DNA of 64,000 bases from CAWHXG01 sp963833235 (GTDB taxonomy: Bacteria > Pseudomonadota > Alphaproteobacteria > Rhodobacterales > Rhodobacteraceae), in contig CAWHXG010000001.1 of NCBI GenBank assembly GCA_963833235.1, positions 1,054,001 through 1,118,000 on the forward strand, written 5' to 3'. Below are positions 8,911 to 18,890 of this stretch, one piece after another (position 1 is the first letter of the stretch; every line of letters starts with the position of its first letter). Made by a program: the position numbers and the translations under genes. The notes below the pieces were generated by a model. The model searched no databases. It saw only the letters and a program-made list of their open reading frames with translations, and was not told where the DNA came from.

Positions 8911-9309
8911 ATGATGAAGCATCGCGGCTTTCCGGGGCGTCTGCCGGGCACCGATTTCCAATTCACGATCCGCCGCGGCAATCCGCGCGGCGTCACTCCG
9001 CTTGTCGCCCGGCCGCGCCATCCCGACAGGCGGCCGCCCGACAAGCGCGCGGATGCCGGCTTCGTTGCCGCCCTCTGGGACCAGTTCGGAACGGAGCCCT
9101 TCGAACGCGGCAATCTCGATGCCGGGCGCCTCTCGTGGCTTCTGGGCCGGGAGGTTCTGCCTGTGGACGACCTCTTCGATCCCGAAAGCTACGAGGCGCT
9201 TCTGCGGCTCGACCCGGCTGCGGCGCGCCGCTCGTTCCCGGAAGTCTTCGCCGAGGGGCCGGGCCCGCATCGCGTCTGGGCCGATCCCGATGGCGGGGCG
9301 GGAGAGTGA
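8911..9309 (+). CDS. Conserved hypothetical protein of the pcc locus
   Basis: A 132-residue soluble protein with no signal peptide or membrane helix, from ATG 8911 (ATG 8914 is an equal choice). The N-terminal ~45 residues are rich in arginine and proline; the C-terminal half reads as a helical domain (ADAGFVAALWDQFGTEPFER, then DDLFDPESYEALLRLDP). I cannot assign a function. It is one of the small genes that separate pccB from pccA and is transcribed with them. Confidence 0.65.
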   Translation: MMKHRGFPGRLPGTDFQFTIRRGNPRGVTPLVARPRHPDRRPPDKRADAGFVAALWDQFGTEPFERGNLDAGRLSWLLGREVLPVDDLFDPESYEALLRLDPAAARRSFPEVFAEGPGPHRVWADPDGGAGE

Positions 9310-9565
9310 CCGCCGAGCAGATCGTGGTGCCGGAAGTTCTTCGTGCCGCGGGCGGGTATACCCGACTTGTGAGGTGGGAGGAGATCGCGAGGATGGGGGC
9401 GGTCGCGGCGCCGTTCGCCCGCGATCGTGTGACGAGTGCCTTGGTTCCCTCCTGGGGGCCGGGCTGGTATCACCATCCGGCGCGGCACCTCCCCCTTGGC
9501 CGCGCCGGCTCGGTCCCTTGCACGGCGCCGGTGCCGCCGCACCCCGTTTGCCCCGGAGACTGCCC

Positions 9566-9784
9566 ATGCCCCGCCTTGCCCCCCGCCATTGCCGCGTCCT
9601 GGCCTGCATCGCCCTGGCCAGCCTCGCCTTGGCCGGATGCTCCGGGCGCACGACGCTTGAGAAGGTCGCGGTCGGCGGCGCGCTTGGCGCCGCGGGCGCG
9701 GCCGTTCTGGGCGGCAGCCTCGGGGTCGGGGCCACGCTTGGGGTCGCGGGCGGGCTGCTCTTCGGAAACTACGTGCCCGGCTGA
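9566..9784 (+). CDS. Small glycine-rich lipoprotein (72 aa)
   Basis: A 72-residue protein from ATG 9566 with an arginine-containing N-terminus, a hydrophobic core (VLACIALASLALAGC) and a lipobox with the cysteine at residue 25. The mature part is a hydrophobic, glycine-rich segment (KVAVGGALGAAGAAVLGGSL) resembling the glycine-zipper lipoproteins that sit in the envelope. The in-frame extension to 9002 overlaps the preceding gene and is not coding. It ends 45 bases before pccA and is likely cotranscribed with it. Function unknown. Confidence 0.7.
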   Translation: MPRLAPRHCRVLACIALASLALAGCSGRTTLEKVAVGGALGAAGAAVLGGSLGVGATLGVAGGLLFGNYVPG

Positions 9785-9829
9785 GAGGTGCCGCGCCCCG
9801 GCCCGGGCACCGATCGCAAAGGACCCGCG

Positions 9830-11836
<2,007 letters not shown>

Positions 11837-12262
11837 CAACCTCAACCTCGGCTTCGGCTACCTGCCAGCCGGCGCCGGACCGGGGCGTCCATGGCCTTCA
11901 GCGCGTCGCGCACGTCGCGCTCCATCGCTGTGAGGCTACAGATGACCTGCGGCGGAAACGTCGATGCCTGCTGCCGCCAGGCAATTTTATTTGACTTCAG
12001 TTTGAGCAGACGCCGCATGAAGATCTTCAGCGAGATCCCCTCGAAACCGCGCTGCGGTACGCCAAACCCAGCCAGGCCTTCCGGGTCCGGGCGATAGATG
12101 GCATCGGTCACCCTATTGGACCCAAATCATCCGCAGCGATGGGCCGATGGGGCGAGCGGGATCGGGCGGCGGGTCGCCCCGCATTCTCCGACGGCTTCCC
12201 ATTGGGCGGCGGCCCCTTATTTAACCGTCCAGACCGACGTTGCCAGACAAAGGAACCTTGCG
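11837..12262. other. Intergenic region between pccA and pirin
   Basis: About 425 bases. A reading frame of 89 codons on the minus strand (11842-12111) crosses it, with no recognisable product; it may be chance or a gene damaged by the same indels seen in pccA. The last 60 bases hold the ribosome-binding site of the pirin gene. Nothing else can be supported. Confidence 0.4.
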
Positions 12263-13225
12263 TTGAGCTGGAGCCCGTGCCCCGACCCGACCCTCGGAAA
12301 TGCCGCAACGGTGGATGCCGTGGAGACCCTGATCGTGCCGCGCGCCGTGGACTTGGGCGAGATGACCGTGCGGCGCGCCCTGCCTTCGGTGAAGCGCCAG
12401 ATGGTCGGCCCGTTCATCTTCTTCGATCAGATGGGCCCGGCGGAGTTCCTGACGAACGAGGGCATCGACGTGCGCCCGCATCCGCACATCAACCTCGGCA
12501 CGCTGACCTACCTCTTCGAGGGCGAGATCCTGCATCGCGACAGTCTGGGCACCGAGCTGGCGATCACGCCCGGGGCGGTGAACTGGATGCGCGCGGGGCG
12601 CGGCATCGTGCATTCCGAGCGGACTTCAGAGGCGCGCAAGCGCGACGGGCAGCGGCTTTTCGGGTTGCAGACATGGGTGGCCCTGCCGCAGGACCAGGAG
12701 GAAAGCGACCCGGCATTCCTGCACCACGGCGCTGCCGAGCTGCCCGTGCTCGAGGATCAAGGGCTCCGCGCACGGCTGATCGCCGGAAGCGCCTTCGGGG
12801 CCACCTCGCCGCTACAGACGGCGTCCGAGACGCTCTACGCCGATTTGACGCTCGCGGCAGGCGCCTCGGCCCCGATCGACGCGACCCACGAGGAACGCGC
12901 GCTCTACACCATCGAGGGCGAGATCGAGGTGGGGGGCGATGTGTTCGGGGCAGGGCAGTTGCTGGTTCTGCGCCCGGGGGATGCGCATCGGATCACGGCC
13001 CGTACGGCGGCCAGGGTCATGCTCTTCGGCGGCGCGCCGATGGAGGGCCCGCGCTACATCTGGTGGAACTTCGTTTCCTCCCGGCCCGAACGGATCGAGG
13101 CCGCGAAGGAGGAATGGCGCCGCGGTCGCTTCGATACGGTCCCGGGCGACGAGGCGGATTTCATTCCCCTGCCGGAGAACGACACCAAGCCGCGTCGCGC
13201 CCAAGGCGGCGTGCACTACCCCTGA
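12263..13225 (+). CDS. Pirin family protein
   Basis: A 320-residue bicupin protein of the pirin family. Bacterial pirins bind a metal ion and some have quercetin dioxygenase activity or redox-sensing roles. I chose the TTG start at 12263, because an AAAGGA box sits eight bases upstream and the resulting N-terminus (SWSPCPDPTLGNAATVDAVE) matches roseobacter pirins; the open frame extends upstream without coding character. Seen: RRALPSVKRQMVGPFIFFDQ, the metal-site region RPHPHINLGTLTYLFEGEIL, and GAVNWMRAGRGIVHSER; the C-terminal cupin ends with the usual PRYIWWNFVSSRPERIEAAK. A ring-cleaving dioxygenase follows 24 bases later. Confidence 0.93.
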   Translation: MSWSPCPDPTLGNAATVDAVETLIVPRAVDLGEMTVRRALPSVKRQMVGPFIFFDQMGPAEFLTNEGIDVRPHPHINLGTLTYLFEGEILHRDSLGTELAITPGAVNWMRAGRGIVHSERTSEARKRDGQRLFGLQTWVALPQDQEESDPAFLHHGAAELPVLEDQGLRARLIAGSAFGATSPLQTASETLYADLTLAAGASAPIDATHEERALYTIEGEIEVGGDVFGAGQLLVLRPGDAHRITARTAARVMLFGGAPMEGPRYIWWNFVSSRPERIEAAKEEWRRGRFDTVPGDEADFIPLPENDTKPRRAQGGVHYP

Positions 13226-13249
13226 TCTTTCGAAGCGAAGTGAGCATCC

Positions 13250-14149
13250 ATGCCAGTCCATACCATTCCCGGCCTGCACCACGTGACCGCCATCAGCGGC
13301 CCACCGCAGCGCAACCTCGATTTCTATGCCGGAACCCTCGGCCAGCGCCTTGTGAAGAGAACGGTGAACTTCGACGCACCGGACACCTATCATCTGTACT
13401 ACGGCAATGCGGGCGCGGAACCCGGGTCGATCCTCACATTCTTTCCCTTCGTCGATGCAGGCCCGGGACGGGCAGGGCCGGGAGCCGCAAGCGCCGTGGC
13501 TTATGCAGTGCCGGATCTGGCGCCCTGGGCGGAGCGGCTGCGCGGCCAGGCGGAGCCGGCGATGGCGGAACGTTTCGGTGGAAGAGTTCTGCTGCTGACG
13601 GACCCCGACGGGATGCTGGTGGAGCTGGTCGAAGAGGACGGCGGCGACGGTGCCTTCCATTCCGCGACGCTCTGGTTGGCCGATCTTGGCCCGACCGCGC
13701 GGCTGCTGGTGGAGCACTTCGGTTATGAGGAGGTCGGCGAGGCGGTATCGGGTGGCGAGACGCGGCTGCGCCTGCAATCGCCCGGCAAGGGCCGCGCCAG
13801 CATCCTCGATCTGGTCCGTACGGAGGCGCCTGCCGCTGCCGCCCAGGGCGCTGGATCGATCCACCACGTCGCGTTCCGCGCCGAAAGCGATGCGGTGCAG
13901 GAGGGGTGGCGCGAGCGGCTGCGCGCCGCGGGGTTCGACGTCACCCCGGTGATCGACCGGCAGTACTTTAATGCGATCTACTTCCGTGAGCCGGGCGGCG
14001 TGCTCTTCGAGATCGCGACCGATCCGCCGGGTTTTGCGGTGGACGAACCGGAGGCGGCTTTGGGGCAGGCGCTGAAGCTGCCGGCCAAATACGAAGCCGT
14101 GCGAGACCGGATCGAGGCGATCCTGCCGCCGCTGACTTTGCCTGGCTGA
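13250..14149 (+). CDS. Ring-cleaving dioxygenase, VOC (glyoxalase) fold
   Basis: A 299-residue protein with two VOC domains, like PcpA/LinE hydroquinone dioxygenases and the MhqO stress protein. Such enzymes use Fe(II) to open (hydro)quinone rings. The first domain starts PGLHHVTAISGPPQRNLDFY, with the metal-ligand histidine in LHHV; the second has IHHVAFRAESDAVQEGW with the next histidine, and FREPGGVLFEIATD with the ligand glutamate. It follows the pirin gene by 24 bases, behind a purine-rich box; pirin plus this dioxygenase is a common pair for dealing with aromatic or quinone compounds. The exact substrate is not known. Confidence 0.88.
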   Translation: MPVHTIPGLHHVTAISGPPQRNLDFYAGTLGQRLVKRTVNFDAPDTYHLYYGNAGAEPGSILTFFPFVDAGPGRAGPGAASAVAYAVPDLAPWAERLRGQAEPAMAERFGGRVLLLTDPDGMLVELVEEDGGDGAFHSATLWLADLGPTARLLVEHFGYEEVGEAVSGGETRLRLQSPGKGRASILDLVRTEAPAAAAQGAGSIHHVAFRAESDAVQEGWRERLRAAGFDVTPVIDRQYFNAIYFREPGGVLFEIATDPPGFAVDEPEAALGQALKLPAKYEAVRDRIEAILPPLTLPG

Positions 14150-14542
14150 AGGCGGCGGATCGAGGCTGGCGGCACCGCGGGAAAGGCACCGCCCTCCTTC
14201 GTCGAAGGCGGTAAGCACTCCGCCATCGGGCTTGGCCTGCCCCGGGAACGGCGCGGCGCCGTACCGGGCCGCAGAGCGCTGCGACGATCATGGTCTCGGA
14301 GTCCTCGCGGTTGAACCTCGTTCGCGCCGTATCGGGTGCGTCGAGAAAGCCTGAAGTTCTCCACATACGACTGGCAGATGCCGGTGCCCGTGATCCCCCT
14401 GTCATCGACATTCGCCTAAGGCCTGGTGGCGATGTCCGACGCGGCAGGGGGCTTGGGCGTGGAATTCAACCGGTCGAATGAGGCACCTCGTTCTCACCGG
14501 CCAGAAGCGTTCGACACTGGATGGCAGGATCGCGCCTGCACT
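14150..14542. other. Intergenic region between convergent genes, no gene seen
   Basis: About 390 bases between the ring-cleaving dioxygenase (plus) and the AEC transporter (minus), which converge here. Short frames on both strands have no recognisable product and no good start site. No obvious terminator hairpin with a T-run was found. Confidence 0.45.
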
Positions 14543-15472
14543 CTAGGCCAGTACCTGCAGCCAGACCCATACGGTGAGCAGCGACAGGGCCGTGCCCAGC
14601 AGTACGGAGGAGGCCGCGACCCTGCGGGCCCGGCCGTAGAGATCCGCGAAGATGTAGGTGTTGATCCCGGGCGCCATGGCCGCGGTGATGACTGCCGCGC
14701 GCAGCATCTCTTGGTTGAGGCCCAGGGCCGACCCTACCAGCCAGGCGATGCCGGGATGCACGATCAACGAGAGGGTCACCGCGAAGGCGATGGTGCCGAT
14801 GTCGCCTTCCGGGCGGAACCGCACCAGCACGCCACCGACCCCGAAGAGCGCCACGGGAAGGGCCGCGCGGATCATCATGTCGATGGCGTCAGAGACCACG
14901 CCGGGCAACTCGATCCCCAAGAGATTGACCGCGAAGCCCAGCGCGATGCCGAGGATCAGCGCGTTGTGGAACATCGCGTTCAGGATCGTGCCCAGCATTC
15001 GGACAGGGCTCTGGCCCCGGTTGCGCGCGAGCTCCATGGACGTGATCCCAAGTGCATAGCAGAAGGGGGAATGCACCGCGATGATGGCGTAGTTCGCCGC
15101 GAGGCTGTCCGCGCCGTAAGCCCGTTCTGCAATGGGCAGGCCCAGCAACACGGAATTCGAGAAAAGCGAGATGAAGCCGATGGCGACGGCATCCTCCCAG
15201 GGCCGCCCGAAGATCACGCGCGCGCCGGCCAGCCCGATCAGGAAGCCCGCGACGGCGCCGGCATAGAAGGCGGCGAGCAGCCGCAGGTCGAAGCTCTGCG
15301 TCAGGTCGAGCCCGGCGATGGCGCGGAAGAGCAGGCACGGGATCGCGAAGCGTTGGGTGAACTTCATCAGCCCTTCGACGCCGGCATCGCTGAAGAGGCC
15401 GCGCCAGACGGCGAGATAGCCGAAACCGATGACCACAAAGACCGGCAGGATGACCTGCAGAAGGTCGCTCAC
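14543..15472 (-). CDS. AEC family transporter (auxin efflux carrier-like)
   Basis: A 309-residue inner-membrane protein with about ten helices, in the AEC family that exports organic acids such as malonate or malate. The N-terminus LLQVILPVFVVIGFGYLAVW has the family's proline-containing first helix; the crossover region FISLFSNSVLLGLPIAERAY with the conserved asparagine is clear, as are the C-half segments FHNALILGIALGF and AAVITAAMAPGINTYIFADL. The start is a GTG at 15472 that overlaps the stop of the MBL hydrolase gene (GTGA), making it the last gene of the dacC-tmk-holB-tatD operon. Substrate unknown. Confidence 0.9.
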   Translation of the reverse strand: MSDLLQVILPVFVVIGFGYLAVWRGLFSDAGVEGLMKFTQRFAIPCLLFRAIAGLDLTQSFDLRLLAAFYAGAVAGFLIGLAGARVIFGRPWEDAVAIGFISLFSNSVLLGLPIAERAYGADSLAANYAIIAVHSPFCYALGITSMELARNRGQSPVRMLGTILNAMFHNALILGIALGFAVNLLGIELPGVVSDAIDMMIRAALPVALFGVGGVLVRFRPEGDIGTIAFAVTLSLIVHPGIAWLVGSALGLNQEMLRAAVITAAMAPGINTYIFADLYGRARRVAASSVLLGTALSLLTVWVWLQVLA

Positions 15473-16275
15473 GTGTCGAGAAGCTCGAAGGTCAGTGTCA
15501 GCCCGTCATGCGCGGGCGTCACGTGGTCCGGGGTCTCCGCCACGAGCGTCGCGTAATCCAGATCGACGTGCATGTTGGTCAGCACCGCCCGGCGGGGGGC
15601 GGCACGCTTGATCCAGCTTAGCGACTGGTCAAGATGCGAATGGCTGGGATGCGGCTGGCGGCGCAGGGCGTCGAGGATCCAGCAATCGAGGCCCTGCAGC
15701 ATCTTCCATGTGGCCTCGGGGATGCCAGAGACGTCCGGCAGATAGGCCAGGCCCCCGATGCGGAACCCCAATGCCGCGATGTTGCCGTGATGGACGGGCA
15801 GGGGGACCAGCCGCAGCGGGCCGCCGGCCCCTTCGATGGTGATGGGCCCCTCGATGGTCTCGAGGTCGAGGATCGGGGGGTAGTCGCTGTGCGGCGGCTG
15901 CACGAAGGCATAGGCGAACCGCGCCAGCAGGTCGACCTGCGTCGCGCGATCTGCCCAGGCCGTGAGGCGGCGGCGCATGTTGAAGACGATCATGCGCAGA
16001 TCGTCCAGGCCGTGGCAGTGATCGGCGTGAGGGTGGGTGAAGACGACCGCATCGAGGGCACCCGTGCCCGTGCCCAGAAGCTGCGCCCGCAGGTCGGGGG
16101 ATGCGTCGATGAGCACGGTGGTCGTGCCATTCGCGCCGATCCGTTCGAGCAGGAGCGAGCAGCGGCGTCGGGCGTTGCGCGGCTCGGCCGGATCGCAGGC
16201 GCCCCACTGGCCGCCAAGCCGCGGCACCCCGCCCGACGAGCCGCAGCCGAGGATCGTGCAACGCAGGGTGGCCAT
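15469..16275 (-). CDS. MBL-fold metallohydrolase (PhnP-like)
   Basis: A 268-residue soluble metallo-beta-lactamase-fold hydrolase of the PhnP-like group. The N-terminus CTILGCGSSGGVPRLGGQWG is typical of this group, as is the region with CDPAEPRNARRRCSLLLE; the zinc motif HxHxDH is present as THPHADHCHGLDDLRM (about residues 78-93), with further ligands in VPLPVHHGNIAALGFRIGG and at the end in LTNMHVDLDYATL. Members cleave cyclic phosphodiesters such as cyclic phosphonate or cyclic nucleotides; the true substrate here is unknown. The start overlaps the tatD stop (ATGA). This gene regularly follows tatD and holB in alphaproteobacteria. Confidence 0.9.
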   Translation of the reverse strand: MATLRCTILGCGSSGGVPRLGGQWGACDPAEPRNARRRCSLLLERIGANGTTTVLIDASPDLRAQLLGTGTGALDAVVFTHPHADHCHGLDDLRMIVFNMRRRLTAWADRATQVDLLARFAYAFVQPPHSDYPPILDLETIEGPITIEGAGGPLRLVPLPVHHGNIAALGFRIGGLAYLPDVSGIPEATWKMLQGLDCWILDALRRQPHPSHSHLDQSLSWIKRAAPRRAVLTNMHVDLDYATLVAETPDHVTPAHDGLTLTFELLDT

Positions 16276-17131
16276 CAGCCGGCGCTGCTTCCAGGGGATA
16301 TGGCGACGGGGCTGTCGACAGCGTCCGGCCGCCAGGCGGCGGCCTTCGCGAAGAGCCTGTCGAAGTTGGCGCTGGTCGCGGCGGCGAAGGCCGGCAGGTC
16401 GAGGTCGAAGACCTCGGCCCCCCGGGCGGCGGTATGGGCAACGTAGGCCGGCTCGTTGCGGCTGCCGCGATGCGGGGGAGGCGCAAGATAGGGCGCATCT
16501 GTCTCGACGAGGATCCGTTCGAGCGGGGCGGCGGCGAAGATCTCGCGCAGCTCGGTGCTGCGCGGAAAGGCGGCGATACCCGACATCGAGAGGTAGAACC
16601 CCAGGTCGAGCGCCGTCTGAGCCAGCGCGGCGCCGCTGCTGAAGCAATGCATCACGCAGGCAAAGCTGCCTGCGCGGTGTTCCTCGGCAAGGAGGCGGGC
16701 CACGTCGTCGTCCGCGTCGCGGGCATGAATGATCAGCGGCAACCCCGTCTGTCGCGCCGCCTCGATGTGGATGCGCAGGCTCTCCGCCTGGGCGGCGGCG
16801 GTTTCCGCAGTGTAGTGATAGTCCAGACCGGTTTCGCCGATCCCTACGAACTTGGGGTGGGCGGCAAGCGCGCAGAGAGTTCTCCACGCTGGCCATCGGT
16901 TCCTCCGCCACGCTCATCGGGTGCGTTCCGGCGGCGTAGAACACCCCGTCATGCGCCTCTGCGATCGCGCGAACGGCGGGTGCGTTCCGCAGGCGCGTGC
17001 AGATCGTCACCATCCGCGTCACCCCGGTATCGGCCGCGGCCCGCGATCACCTCCGGCAATTGCCCTTGGAAGTCGGGGAAATCCAGGTGGCAGTGGCTGT
17101 CCACGAGGCGCGGGGGCGGGGGGGTTGTCAT
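16275..17131 (-). pseudogene. tatD: TatD family metal-dependent hydrolase, two frameshifts
   Basis: TatD-type DNase/hydrolase with a TIM-barrel amidohydrolase fold. The start (ATG 17131, overlapping the holB stop) gives PRLVDSHCHLDFPDFQGQ, with the HxH metal motif. The frame then breaks near 17,043 and again near 16,870; on each occasion one extra base explains the shift. Between and after the breaks the family sequence continues: TRMVTICTRLRNAPAVRAIA, then HPKFVGIGETGLDYHYT, GLPLIIHARDADDD, CVMHCFSSG, and ILVETDAPYLAPPPHRG with the catalytic aspartate. About 285 residues in all if repaired, a normal length. Both lesions lie in one 180-base stretch, so a sequencing error is plausible; real inactivation cannot be excluded. 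Confidence 0.88.
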
Positions 17132-18249
17132 CTGGTCTGTCCTGGCGGGGAAAGGACGCGCGCCGCGGTGGCGTCGATGCTGAGGACCATATCGAGTAGC
17201 AGGGCGGAGGGGTCAAGGTTGATCGCCAGGCCCTGCCGCAGGCGGCCGGGGAGCTGCGAGTGCGCTTCCGCCCAGGCGCGCGCCGCGGCACGATCGGGCG
17301 ACAGCCGCGCCAGCCGCACGGCTTCAGTGGGAGAGTGGGCGATGCCCTCGGCGCCCCTCACGCCGCTCAGCGCCAGGCGGGCCAGCGTCGTCTCGATCAA
17401 ATGCAACCCCAGGGCACGCCGATCCTCGCCGCCGCGGGCGGCCAAAGCTTCCGCGAAGGCGATGGCGCCCGGGCGGCTCATGCCCGGCGCGCCATCCAGC
17501 AGCTTGTCGAGGTCTTGCTGCAAACCCGGGCCGTCGAGCCCGTTCAGTTGCACGGCCAGCCCCGCGCTGCCGCCTGCCAGCGCCACCAGGGCCGGGCGGG
17601 CGGTATCCTGCAGCGCAGGATCTAGCGGTGTGGCCGAGAGGACCGCGTCCAATTCATCGTCCGGCAGTGGGGCCAACGGGACGAGCCGGCAGCGCGAGCG
17701 GATCGTCGGCAACAGACCGTTGGGCCGATGGGCGACCAGCAGGAAAACGGTTCGTTCGGGTGGCTCTTCCAGCAGCTTCAGCAGCGCGTTCGCAGCGGCT
17801 TGCGTCAGGTCGTCGGCGGCATCGACGATCACGGCCCGCCAGCCTCCATCGGGGCGCGAGAGGGCGAAGAAACCCTTCAGCCCCCGTACCTCGTCGACGC
17901 CGATCGTGGCCTTCAGCCGCTTCGCCTTAGCGTCCCAGGGTCGCCGCAGGAGGAAGAGCCCAGGCTCTGCCAGGGCGGCCATACGGCGGGCAACAGGATG
18001 GCCGGGATCGGTCCTGAAGGTGGGCGATGCGCCGGGTTCCGCCGTGAGCAGGGCGCGCGCGGTGCACCACGCCAGGGTTGCCTTGCCGATGCCGCGCGGG
18101 CCGGTGATCAGGCAGGCATGGGGTATGCGGCCCTCCGCCATCGCGCTAGCGAACCGCGCCAGAGCAGCCTCATGGCCGATCACCCGTACGGCAAGTCGGG
18201 GATGCGGGGCGCCCTCGACCCGGTCGGCTTCCGGGATCTCGCTGCTCAT
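17128..18249 (-). CDS. holB: DNA polymerase III subunit delta'
   Basis: A 373-residue clamp-loader subunit of the replicative polymerase. AAA+ features are visible: IPHACLITGPRGIGKATLAW is the P-loop region, though the loop reads GPRGIGKAT; the sensor region VIVDAADDLTQAAANALLKL is followed by LLEEPPERTVFLLVAHRPNG and the SRC motif in IRSRCRLVPLAPL (arginine finger), as expected for delta'. The gene start overlaps the tmk stop (ATGA) and its stop overlaps the tatD start. The order tmk-holB-tatD is widespread in bacteria, which confirms the assignment. Confidence 0.95.
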   Translation of the reverse strand: MSSEIPEADRVEGAPHPRLAVRVIGHEAALARFASAMAEGRIPHACLITGPRGIGKATLAWCTARALLTAEPGASPTFRTDPGHPVARRMAALAEPGLFLLRRPWDAKAKRLKATIGVDEVRGLKGFFALSRPDGGWRAVIVDAADDLTQAAANALLKLLEEPPERTVFLLVAHRPNGLLPTIRSRCRLVPLAPLPDDELDAVLSATPLDPALQDTARPALVALAGGSAGLAVQLNGLDGPGLQQDLDKLLDGAPGMSRPGAIAFAEALAARGGEDRRALGLHLIETTLARLALSGVRGAEGIAHSPTEAVRLARLSPDRAAARAWAEAHSQLPGRLRQGLAINLDPSALLLDMVLSIDATAARVLSPPGQTR

Positions 18250-18890
18250 GCCATGGCGCCGGCCAAGGCACCCTCGATGCGCGCGAAGACTTCCCGCATG
18301 TCGCCGCGGCCGTCGATCAAACGGCAGCGTTCGGGTTCGGCCTTTTCCAGGGCAAGGAAACCGGCACGCAGGCGGGTCTGAAAGGGCAGCCCGAACTCCT
18401 CGAACCGGGTTTCACCGCCGCCGCGCGATCGTGCCCGGGCCAGGGCGACCGATGGATCGATATCGATGATGAAGGTCAGGTCGGGGGCGAGAGCGATGGT
18501 CAGGCGGTGCAGCTCTTCCACCAGCGCCCCCAGATCCCCGCGCGTGGCTCCCTGGTAGACGCGCGTGCTGTCGACGAACCTGTCGGTGATGACCGTCGCG
18601 CCACGCTTCAGCGCCGGTGCGATCAACCGTTCCACGTGATCGCGGCGCGCCGCCGTAAACAGCAGCGCCTCGGTTTCCGGCGACCACCGGTCCGGCGCCC
18701 CGCCGACAAGAAGCTTCCTGATCTCCGTGGCGCCGGGCGTGCCACCGGGCTCGCGCGTAAGGATGACTTCGCCGCCCCGGGCATCCAGATACTCATGGAG
18801 CAGCTTGGCCTGGCTCGATTTTCCGGAGCCGTCGATCCCCTCGAAGCTGATGAAGCGTGGGCGCCAGACGGTTAGGGGCTCGCCCGTCAA
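18246..18890 (-). CDS. tmk: Thymidylate kinase (dTMP kinase)
   Basis: A 214-residue cytoplasmic kinase that phosphorylates dTMP to dTDP with ATP for DNA synthesis. Seen: FISFEGIDGSGKSSQAKLL (P-loop), LTREPGGTPGATEIRKLLVG (DRX-like region, with the TMP-binding arginine), and VITDRFVDSTRVYQGATRG with the DRF/Y motif. I chose TTG 18890 as start, because it overlaps the stop of the upstream carboxypeptidase gene (TTGA) and gives the standard length; the frame is open much further upstream, but that part lies antiparallel in frame to dacC and is not coding. Downstream it overlaps holB. Confidence 0.95.
   Translation of the reverse strand: MTGEPLTVWRPRFISFEGIDGSGKSSQAKLLHEYLDARGGEVILTREPGGTPGATEIRKLLVGGAPDRWSPETEALLFTAARRDHVERLIAPALKRGATVITDRFVDSTRVYQGATRGDLGALVEELHRLTIALAPDLTFIIDIDPSVALARARSRGGGETRFEEFGLPFQTRLRAGFLALEKAEPERCRLIDGRGDMREVFARIEGALAGAMA

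Noticed and set aside
9306..9560. A GTG-started frame overlapping the stop of the hypothetical gene ending at 9309
   Set aside because: After about 50 residues it becomes Pro/Ala/Arg-rich and runs through the start of the lipoprotein gene; no coding support.
11842..12111. An 89-codon minus-strand frame between pccA and pirin
   Set aside because: No known family, no good ribosome-binding site; kept only as part of the intergenic description.
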